A DNA stretch of 11,403 nt from Salibacter sp031581065. Its GTDB lineage: Bacteria > Bacteroidota > Bacteroidia > Flavobacteriales_G > Salibacteraceae. The notes below the pieces were generated by a model. The model saw nothing but the letters and a program-made list of their open reading frames with translations. It made no database searches and was not told the DNA's origin. The stretch is from positions 1-11,403 of the forward strand of contig NZ_JAVLBN010000059.1 in the NCBI RefSeq assembly GCF_031581065.1. Reading direction: 5' to 3'. Made by a program: the position numbers and the translations under genes. This document shows positions 6,228-11,403 of the stretch, one piece after another (the stretch's first letter is position 1; every line of letters starts with the position of its first letter).

Positions 6228-7478
6228 ATGATGCACAAGATACTCATTACAGAAGATGATGCTGTTACTGCTCTTTACATGAAACAAACGGCTCAGAGCC
6301 TTGGATACGAAGTCACTAAGATCGCTACCGAGGCTGAAGAAGCAATTGAATTGAGCAAAAGTGAAAAACCTGATCTGGTTTTGATGGATATTTCACTTCC
6401 GGGTGAAATTGACGGAATTAAAGCTGCAGACATCATTATTGAAGAAAATGGGATTCCGGTTATTTACGTCACCGGAAACTCTGACAATGAAACAATGCAG
6501 CGTGCTATTTCCAGCAATACTTATGGGTATATATTAAAACCGGTTCGCAAAGAGCAAATGTACACGATGGTGGAAATGACGCTCCATCGCCATAAACTGG
6601 AAAAAGAACTCATCAAACGAGAAAATCAGCTCAAAGAACTCAACGAACAACTCGAGGAAAAAGTAGCTGAACGAACCAGAGAGCTCAGCGTTAACAACCA
6701 ACGATTAGAACAGGAAGTTGACCGCAGAAAGGCCATCGAGGAGGATTTAAAGGAATCACTGGCCAAAGAAAAAGAGCTGGGTGAACTCAAGTCTCGTATT
6801 GTTACAATCATTTCGCATGAACTAAAAACGCCACTCACAACTATCCTCAGCTCTGCTCAATTGATCGACTTCCACGCAGATAACAAAGCTCCCAGTGAAA
6901 AAATTCAAAAACACACCCACAGTATTCAACGGAATGTCCAGGCTCTGACCGAGTTAGTTAACGATACACTCTTTATCTCAAGGGCAGATGCCGGAAAAGT
7001 GAAACTGGAAAAAACTGAAACTAAAGTCATAGAATATATTGAGAAGTTGATCGATCATCTCAAGGACGGACTAGGAAATGGTTATAATTTCAATATTAAA
7101 AAGCTGAGTGATATCCCTGAAGAGCTAATGATTGACACGCGCTTGCTCAAGCAAATTCTCAATAACCTGCTCACGAATGCCATAAAATACTCTCCGGATT
7201 CTAAAGAGATCGACATAAAAGTAGGTTACATGAATAGCGAGTTGAGCATTGAAGTAAAAGATCACGGCATTGGAATTCCTAAAAAAGATGTAAAACTCCT
7301 CTTCCAAATGTTTCACAGGGCTTCAAATGTCGAGAATATTGAAGGTACCGGAATCGGACTGGCAATTGTGAAAAAGTGCCTCGATTTCATGGACGGACAA
7401 ATCAACATCGACTCAAAAGTGGGTCAAGGTTCTTCATTTACAATCCACTTCAAAGCGCAAAAACCCGATGAGGAATAG
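6228..7478 (+). CDS. Soluble response regulator-histidine kinase with coiled coil (REC-CC-HisKA-HATPase)
   Basis: The 416-residue protein, counted from the ATG at 6228, is a cytoplasmic two-component protein. Its receiver domain (about 1-118) has E9-D10-D11, phospho-acceptor D54 (LVLMDISLPGEIDG), T82 and K104 (LKPV). A charged, heptad-like coiled coil (about 120-190, rich in E, K, L and R) leads into the HisKA helix pair with ISHELKTPLTT (His197). The ATPase part has N-box NNLLTNAIKYS (Asn317), DHGIGI (D345) and EGTGIGLAIV. All kinase motifs are canonical, unlike the divergent neighbour. There is no transmembrane segment, sensor domain or DNA-binding output, so it likely sits mid-relay. An in-frame TTG at 6222 and a second ATG at 6231 are alternative starts; ATG is preferred. 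Its 3' end overlaps the serine racemase-like gene by 11 bases, implying translational coupling. Confidence 0.93.
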   Translation: MMHKILITEDDAVTALYMKQTAQSLGYEVTKIATEAEEAIELSKSEKPDLVLMDISLPGEIDGIKAADIIIEENGIPVIYVTGNSDNETMQRAISSNTYGYILKPVRKEQMYTMVEMTLHRHKLEKELIKRENQLKELNEQLEEKVAERTRELSVNNQRLEQEVDRRKAIEEDLKESLAKEKELGELKSRIVTIISHELKTPLTTILSSAQLIDFHADNKAPSEKIQKHTHSIQRNVQALTELVNDTLFISRADAGKVKLEKTETKVIEYIEKLIDHLKDGLGNGYNFNIKKLSDIPEELMIDTRLLKQILNNLLTNAIKYSPDSKEIDIKVGYMNSELSIEVKDHGIGIPKKDVKLLFQMFHRASNVENIEGTGIGLAIVKKCLDFMDGQINIDSKVGQGSSFTIHFKAQKPDEE

Positions 7479-8427
7479 CATCATCACGCGAGAACAATTA
7501 CTCAAGGCACGGGAAACGCTCAGCAAACTTGTTCACAAAACGCCTGTGTTCTCCAGTGAAGTGATCGACAAAAAAGTTGGAGCCAACCTCTATTTTAAGT
7601 GCGAGAATTTTCAAAAAACCGGCTCGTTCAAGTTCCGCGGTGCCAGCTATGCAGTCAATCAACTCGGTTCTGACCAAAAGAAAAACGGTGTCACTACGCA
7701 TTCGAGCGGCAACCACGGGCAAGCACTTGCGAAAGCGGCTCAGTTGGCCAATATCAAAGCCTATATTGTGATGCCCGAAAACGCTCCAACCGTCAAAAAG
7801 CAGGCAGTGAGAGGCTATGGAGCTGAAGTCATCATTTGCGAATCTACTCAAGCTGCTCGCGAAAAAACGTGCAGCGGTATACAGGAAAAAACGGGTGCTA
7901 CGTTTATTCCGCCTTATGATGACGAAAACGTTGTTCTCGGTCAGAGCACAGCGGCTCAGGAGCTTATTGACCAAACTGAAGGTCTCGATTATCTGCTAGC
8001 CCCGGTTGGCGGTGGCGGATTGTTGAGCGGAACGCTCATGGCAGCAAAATACTTTTCACCAAATACCAAAGTAATCGGGTCAGAACCGAAAGGTGCTGAT
8101 GATGCTTACCGCTCGATAAAAACCGGAAAGAGGCTTCCGCAAGAAAATCCACAAACAATAGCTGACGGATTGCGAACATCACTGGGAGAAATCAACTTTG
8201 AAATCATTAGAGAAAACATCGATCAAATCCTTACAGTTGAAGAAGACACAATTATCAAGGCACTAAAAATGATTCACCATCATCTCAAAATAATGGCTGA
8301 GCCTTCTTGTGCAGTTCCTTTAGCTGCTATCCTTGAAAACAAGAGACACTTTGAAGGGAAAAATGTGGGTATCATCATATCGGGCGGTAATGTAGATTTA
8401 GATGTTTATTACGAAAGCCTTAAATAG
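7468..8427 (+). CDS. Serine racemase / serine-threonine dehydratase (fold-type II PLP enzyme)
   Basis: The 319-residue cytoplasmic enzyme uses pyridoxal phosphate. The Schiff-base lysine is K55 in GSFKFRGA. The cofactor phosphate loop GGGGL is at 181-185, SSGNHGQALA at 79-88, and SGGNVD at 305-310. There is no C-terminal ACT regulatory domain, which excludes the long biosynthetic IlvA form. EPKGADD (206-212) matches the divalent-metal site of eukaryotic-type serine racemase (Glu, Ala and Asp at the same spacing, from memory). S80 is in the position of the re-face serine used for racemisation. The likely reaction is L-/D-serine interconversion, dehydration of serine or threonine to the 2-oxo acid and ammonia, or both; sequence alone cannot separate them. 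The ATG lies inside the end of the receiver-kinase gene, so the two are probably co-expressed. The stop is one base from the convergent hydrolase gene. Confidence 0.93.
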   Translation: MRNSIITREQLLKARETLSKLVHKTPVFSSEVIDKKVGANLYFKCENFQKTGSFKFRGASYAVNQLGSDQKKNGVTTHSSGNHGQALAKAAQLANIKAYIVMPENAPTVKKQAVRGYGAEVIICESTQAAREKTCSGIQEKTGATFIPPYDDENVVLGQSTAAQELIDQTEGLDYLLAPVGGGGLLSGTLMAAKYFSPNTKVIGSEPKGADDAYRSIKTGKRLPQENPQTIADGLRTSLGEINFEIIRENIDQILTVEEDTIIKALKMIHHHLKIMAEPSCAVPLAAILENKRHFEGKNVGIIISGGNVDLDVYYESLK

Positions 8428-8428
8428 C

Positions 8429-9559
8429 CTACTCCTCCAGGACAAGACCAACTAACTCATTCGTTTTGAGAAATGATCCTCTCATGCTGTTGGTGAGCGC
8501 TATGATTACGATATCTTTAGAGGGAACCCGTATAAAATAGGTTCGGTAACCTCTCCACCAACCATTATGATACACGACTTTTAGTCCGTTTTTCACATAC
8601 TTAATCCGCCAGCCCAATCCGTACGATTTGTACTTCCTGTTCAACTTTGAATTGGGGATTTCCATCAGATCGCTATAAGCAGGCAAAAGAATTTCCCCAT
8701 TGGTCAGGGCCCTCTCAAAACGGAACATGTCCTCTACAGTAGTAAAAAGTCCTTTGTCGCCTACAACTCCGTTTAGGTAGAAATCAGCTTTAGGTGTACC
8801 ATAAGCGTTGTGTCCAACTGCTACGCTGTCCATCTCCATGTAGTCCATATTGCTGTAAACAAGACTATTCTTCATACCGAGAGGATCAAAAATATATTTA
8901 GCCATGTACGACTCAAATGATAAGCCGCTCACCTTCTCCACAATTGCTGACAGCAAAAAGTAATTCGTGTTGCAGTAATCGAAACGTGAGTTTGGCGGAT
9001 AGTAAATTTCCGGCTCCTCTTTGATGAAGCTATCGAGAGCGTTTTCATTGCACATCGGGATTTGCCGGTTTTGCCAAAGAGAGTCTGTAATGTACATGTA
9101 ATTACCCAATCCGCTGCGGTGGTTGAGCAACCTGCGTACGGTTACACCATGATAAGGAAAGTTTGGGAAGAACTTTTGGATAGAATCTGAAAGATTGATT
9201 TTCCCACTCTGTACAAGCTGCATTACTGCAGTTGCTGTAAAAGGTTTTGATGCTGATGCAAGTTGGAATTTATGATTGAGTGATAACTCTTCTTTTGTCC
9301 TGTAGTTAGTGTAACCATAGGATTCTTTGAATAATTGTCCGTCACGAAAAATGAGTACATTCCCATTGAACCGGCCGGCTTTGTGTAACGACTCAAAATA
9401 ATGGTGAAAAGAGGCCGCTAATGGAACACTGAATGCTCGGTAGTCGGGCTCTGACCGCGATAGATCTTCTCCTTTTGATTCTTTATCCTTCTCTATATTG
9501 TCCTTGCAACCAGCCAAAAAGACCGTCAATAAAAGAATGACAGCTACTTGTTTTCTCAT
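8429..9559 (-). CDS. Lipoprotein serine hydrolase, class C beta-lactamase/PBP fold
   Basis: The 376-residue protein begins with a lipoprotein signal peptide: a hydrophobic stretch at residues 5-16, then the lipobox LAGC with Cys18. A charged linker follows, so it is probably tethered to a membrane outside the cytoplasm. The beta-lactamase-type hydrolase domain spans about 50-365. Nucleophile motif S-x-x-K is S102-A-S-K105 (LASASKPFTATAV), the second motif Y-x-N is Y195-C-N197 (FDYCNTNYFLLSAIVE), and the third is H331-N-G333 in YHNGWWRGY. The family includes D-alanyl-D-alanine carboxypeptidases, esterases and amidases; most members do not degrade antibiotics, and the substrate here is unknown. 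The ATG start directly precedes the signal peptide. A TACTTTTG promoter box lies nine bases upstream, so the leader must be very short. The stop is one base from the stop of the convergent racemase gene. Confidence 0.93.
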   Translation of the reverse strand: MRKQVAVILLLTVFLAGCKDNIEKDKESKGEDLSRSEPDYRAFSVPLAASFHHYFESLHKAGRFNGNVLIFRDGQLFKESYGYTNYRTKEELSLNHKFQLASASKPFTATAVMQLVQSGKINLSDSIQKFFPNFPYHGVTVRRLLNHRSGLGNYMYITDSLWQNRQIPMCNENALDSFIKEEPEIYYPPNSRFDYCNTNYFLLSAIVEKVSGLSFESYMAKYIFDPLGMKNSLVYSNMDYMEMDSVAVGHNAYGTPKADFYLNGVVGDKGLFTTVEDMFRFERALTNGEILLPAYSDLMEIPNSKLNRKYKSYGLGWRIKYVKNGLKVVYHNGWWRGYRTYFIRVPSKDIVIIALTNSMRGSFLKTNELVGLVLEE

Positions 9560-9567
9560 GAGGCCTG

Positions 9568-9575
9568 CAAAAGTA
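9568..9575 (-). promoter_or_regulatory. -7 box (TAnnTTTG) for the serine hydrolase gene
   Basis: The minus strand reads TACTTTTG, a full consensus match. A TTTC (9598-9595, one mismatch to TTTG) lies exactly 19 bases upstream. Only eight bases separate the -7 box from the ATG at 9559, implying a leaderless or nearly leaderless transcript. Confidence 0.6.
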
Positions 9576-9621
9576 ACATTTGATGAATATTAGCGAAACA
9601 GAAATAATTGTTTACAATACT

Positions 9622-9629
9622 TACTTTTG
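9622..9629 (+). promoter_or_regulatory. -7 box (TAnnTTTG) for the PlsC-type gene
   Basis: TACTTTTG fully matches the Bacteroidota -7 consensus, 24 bases upstream of the TTG start at 9654. The predicted transcript start near 9636 supports that start codon. No well-spaced -33 TTTG is seen. Confidence 0.55.
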
Positions 9630-9653
9630 CCGACTCATTAAAGAATATCAGTA

Positions 9654-10403
9654 TTGTTTAAGTTTTTCATAAGACGCGATGCCCTGGGCAATTGGATTTT
9701 CTTTAAACGAATCTTGTTTTTCGTTTTGGGGATTGTTGTGCGCTATCGTTTTAAGCGATTGTACGACACGCAAATCAAAGGAGGTGAGCATATTGTGAAT
9801 TTGCCAAAGCGTAATGTGCTTTTTGTGAGTAATCACCAAACGTACTTTGCCGATGTTGCCCTGATCATCCTGGCGCTATTCAATATAAAGAATAATGTGC
9901 TGAATAGAATTGGCAGTATCCTTACTCTTTTCAATCCGATTTTGAGAATTTATTTCATCGCAGCACGCGAAACAATGAAGTCAGGAATTTTACCGAGGTT
10001 GTTTACCAAAGGTGGAGGTATCCTCATCAAACGTTCATGGCGTGAAAAAGGAAAATCTGTTAGACGAAGAGTTGATAAAGAAGATGTAGAAAAGATCAGC
10101 AAGGCGCTGAAAGACGGCTGGGTGATTACCTTTCCGCAAGGAACCACTACTCCATTTGTCAAGGGCCGTAAAGGAACTGCCCACATGATCAAGAAAAACC
10201 ATCCGATTGTTGTTCCTATTGTCATCGATGGTTTTAGAAGAGCTTTTGACAAAAAGGGATTACGCATCAAGAAAAAAGGAACTGAGATCAAACTGACATT
10301 TAAAGAGCCGCTCATCATCAATTACGATGAGGATGACGATAAAATCATGCATCAAATCATGTATGCTATTGAACAGAGTGAAGAATTTCACCCAAAGGTT
10401 TGA
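9654..10403 (+). CDS. PlsC-type 1-acyl-glycerol-3-phosphate acyltransferase (variant motifs)
   Basis: The 249-residue protein belongs to the PlsC/LPLAT acyltransferase superfamily, which acylates lysophosphatidic acid or related lipids at the cytoplasmic membrane. A hydrophobic N-terminal helix (about 15-31) is followed by the catalytic block SNHQTYFADVALI (about 59-71), a middle segment GGGILIKRSW, and FPQGTTTPFVKGRKGTAH in the acyl-acceptor binding position, then PIVVPIVIDGFRRAFDKKG. Two features depart from the textbook motifs: the spacing after the catalytic His is HxxxxxD rather than HxxxxD, and FPEGT is FPQGT. From memory a Bacteroidota subfamily shares both, so I do not read this as a broken enzyme. 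The start is TTG at 9654, as no ATG precedes the conserved FKFFIRRDALGNW; a TACTTTTG box supports it. The gene stands alone, divergent from the hydrolase gene. Acceptor specificity is unknown. Confidence 0.9.
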   Translation: MFKFFIRRDALGNWIFFKRILFFVLGIVVRYRFKRLYDTQIKGGEHIVNLPKRNVLFVSNHQTYFADVALIILALFNIKNNVLNRIGSILTLFNPILRIYFIAARETMKSGILPRLFTKGGGILIKRSWREKGKSVRRRVDKEDVEKISKALKDGWVITFPQGTTTPFVKGRKGTAHMIKKNHPIVVPIVIDGFRRAFDKKGLRIKKKGTEIKLTFKEPLIINYDEDDDKIMHQIMYAIEQSEEFHPKV

Positions 10404-10525
10404 GTATCTATTCCTCACGTTTAAACGCTAATTGAACAAATGTTCTAAAAAAGCATAAAATGAAATTAGCATAATTCTGATCCATATAAAATAGGTTTTG
10501 CAGAAGCGGTGGTTTCTACTATTCA

Positions 10526-10737
10526 AGTGCCATAGGCACGATTCACATCTATCTTCGGGTGACAACCCGGAGTCAAAGTGTACAAACAATACTTTGAGTG
10601 CCGTAGGTACGGTTCACTTTAAAAAGCATGACTTCTCTATTATTCTGTGGTCCGTGCTTACAGCACTCGTTGTCAGCACTCTTTCATTTTGCTTTGGGCT
10701 GAAGCCCAGAGTTATGTGAATTCGTGCCTACAGCACT
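10526..10737. repeat. Array of small inverted palindromic units (REP-like)
   Basis: Six short palindromes of two kinds alternate. Kind A has the stem GTGCC-nnn-GGCAC: 10527-10539 (perfect), 10598-10610 (GGTAC arm), 10654-10666 (GTGCT/AGCAC, perfect) and 10724-10736 (one mismatch). Kind B is a C/G-rich hairpin: CGGGT-GACA-ACCCG at 10556-10569 and TGGGCT-GA-AGCCCA at 10695-10708. The unit near 10715-10737 is close to the reverse complement of the one at 10526-10547, including its TTCAC/GTGAA flank, so the array is roughly an inverted pair. A further 7-bp inverted repeat, TCAAAGT/ACTTTGA (10573-10579 and 10591-10597), lies in the middle. Confidence 0.75.
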
Positions 10738-10752
10738 CAACTTGTTCTTCCA

Positions 10753-10896
10753 AGAGGGTGTATCAAAAGGGGCATTAAAGTTTAAAATTCATTATGGAGT
10801 AATAATGTAAACACTCCTAAATCAGGTTTTTAAATTTTAACGAATTGCCTTTTAATACCGAAAAATCTATCATTTTTCGGTATTGATACACCCTCT
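10753..10896. mobile_element. MITE-like element, 144 bp with 14-bp terminal inverted repeats
   Basis: AGAGGGTGTATCAA (10753-10766) and its exact reverse complement TTGATACACCCTCT (10883-10896) bound a 144-bp A/T-rich segment with no open frame. Just inside the right end a perfect 12-bp hairpin (10854-10865 with 10873-10884, 7-base loop) overlaps the right repeat by two bases. Size, perfect ends and lack of coding capacity fit a miniature inverted-repeat transposable element. The GAGGGTGT-TCAA style of end resembles, from memory, some Bacteroidota insertion sequence ends. No target-site duplication is clear in the flanks, so the age and the parent element are unknown. Confidence 0.65.
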
Positions 10897-10963
10897 ACTC
10901 GCATATAAAGTATCACGTTGTTTCACAGAGTGGGATTGCAGCAAACACTAAGTATTCATCAAT

Positions 10964-11001
10964 CTTCGTGAGCATTGTGTATGCTTTGTGAGCTCCGTGA
11001 A
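10964..11001. repeat. Tandem 9-bp-like units (CTTYGTGAG)
   Basis: Four degenerate units, CTTCGTGAG (10964), CATTGTGTA (10973), CTTTGTGAG (10984) and CTCCGTGAA (10993), sit at 9-, 11- and 9-base steps. This is similar in style to, but different in sequence from, the nonamer tract at 74-100. Confidence 0.5.
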
Positions 11002-11267
11002 CTAAATTTATTTCACAAAGCGATCATCATTAGAATACTCAAAACACGGCTCAGTATCTCTTAGTAGAACTTGACATTTGACGCAAGTCAATGGTTAGTA
11101 ATTCTTAGATCCACGCACTTGCTGCGGAACGGGTCTGGCGGCTAAAAACAAACCCCAAAAGTGAGCGTCAGCGAACCCGCTGCGTGCGCTGCGTTAATGC
11201 AGAGCTAACATAAAAGCTCGTTGCAATCGCTGCGTTACAAACCTTCCAAAACCAACATTAGAACGCT

Positions 11268-11291
11268 CTCAACCTAAACCTTGACCTCAAC
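11268..11291. repeat. 6-bp periodic tract (CTCAAC-like)
   Basis: Four hexamers read CTCAAC, CTAAAC, CTTGAC and CTCAAC. Two more perfect units (CTCAAC twice) are at 11344-11355, forming the start of the right copy of the 60-bp repeat. Confidence 0.5.
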
Positions 11292-11343
11292 CTTACTACT
11301 GACGCTATCGGTCAGCACTAAGCTCGTGACGCAAGGAACGGGA

Positions 11344-11403
11344 CTCAACCTCAACTCTTAGTGAATCTTGCTCTTTGACCACAGTCAAAGATTAGATGAA
11401 CTT
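11344..11403. repeat. 60-bp dispersed repeat, right copy (runs off window)
   Basis: This copy is in direct orientation and identical to 141-200 at 57 of 60 positions. It includes the CTTTGAC-CACA-GTCAAAG hairpin (11373-11379 and 11384-11390). The match reaches the last base of the window, so the repeat may be longer. Confidence 0.85.

Larger units (their letters stand above)
10404..11403. other. 1-kb gene-free region rich in small repeats
   Basis: No open frame here has protein-like composition or a family signature. The region contains, left to right: a short A/T-rich spacer, an array of small palindromes (10526-10737), a 144-bp inverted-repeat element (10753-10896), a 9-bp periodic tract (10964-11001), a spacer with repeated GCTGCG words (about 11120-11240), a 6-bp periodic tract (11268-11291), and the right copy of the 60-bp dispersed repeat (11344-11403). 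No clear terminator for the acyltransferase gene was found. Confidence 0.7.

Noticed and set aside
7498..7974. 158-codon open frame on the minus strand
   Set aside because: It lies wholly inside the PLP enzyme gene, whose frame has complete family motifs; the antisense frame is rich in Arg, Ser and Phe without a family signature.
8429..9559. Antibiotic-resistance beta-lactamase
   Set aside because: The fold motifs are those of the broad class C/PBP-like hydrolase family, most members of which are peptidases or esterases; nothing indicates antibiotic hydrolysis.
9950..10321. 123-codon open frame on the minus strand
   Set aside because: It is antisense to the acyltransferase gene, which carries all its motifs; it is a shadow frame.
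10434..10445. GAACA-AA-TGTTC hairpin after the acyltransferase stop as a terminator
   Set aside because: The stem is only 5 bp and is followed by an A-run, not a T-run, on the coding strand.
10498..10719. Open frame of 73 codons on the plus strand after the acyltransferase gene
   Set aside because: It runs through the palindromic array, its composition is set by the repeats, it has no recognisable domain, and no promoter or start context supports it.
10526..10737. CRISPR array
   Set aside because: The repeated units are short palindromes of two kinds, in both orientations, with uneven spacing and no constant spacer length; no cas gene is present.
11120..11240. Remnant gene in the GC-richer patch with GCTGCG words
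   Set aside because: All frames are broken by stops or too short, and no recognisable protein segment could be read.

Overview
The window looks like a chromosomal stretch of a Bacteroidota member, probably a marine-type Flavobacteriales (Cryomorphaceae/Crocinitomicaceae-like). This is inferred from four things: a secreted subtilase with a type IX secretion (Por) C-terminal sorting domain, a DUF4199 membrane protein next to a DPM1/GtrB-type glycosyltransferase, promoter boxes of the Bacteroidota form TAnnTTTG, and starts that mostly lack a Shine-Dalgarno sequence. The lineage is inferred from protein style, not from a marker gene.

Layout. Positions 1-296 are a repeat-bearing spacer. From 4133 down to 297, on the minus strand, lie four overlapping genes that read as one operon: DUF4199 membrane protein, membrane-anchored family 2 glycosyltransferase, exported MORN-type repeat protein, and T9SS-sorted S8 peptidase. 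A TAnnTTTG box sits just upstream of the first gene. Next on the plus strand come a small SRP RNA (4246-4350) with its own clear promoter and a cysteine-dioxygenase-like cupin (4446-4982). The cupin converges on a minus-strand response regulator/histidine kinase (5035-6129), with a shared hairpin terminator between them.

From 6228 a second soluble receiver-kinase is transcribed divergently from the first. It overlaps by 11 bases a fold-type II PLP enzyme of the serine racemase/serine-threonine dehydratase family (7468-8427). That gene ends one base from a convergent lipoprotein serine hydrolase of the class C beta-lactamase/penicillin-binding fold (8429-9559). A divergent PlsC-type acyltransferase (9654-10403) is the last gene.

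The final 1 kb (10404-11403) shows no credible gene. It is a dense mosaic of small repeats: an array of inverted palindromic units, a 144-bp element with perfect 14-bp terminal inverted repeats (MITE-like), short 9-bp and 6-bp periodic tracts, and at the extreme right a 60-bp repeat that also occurs at 141-200 (57 of 60 bases identical). The repeat therefore brackets almost the whole window.

Most genes are ordinary housekeeping or envelope functions. The points most worth following are the repeat/MITE mosaic, the dioxygenase-like protein with altered metal and catalytic residues, and the divergent pair of membrane-free receiver-kinases, one of them translationally coupled to an amino-acid racemase/dehydratase. 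I found no clear undescribed defence or mobile system.
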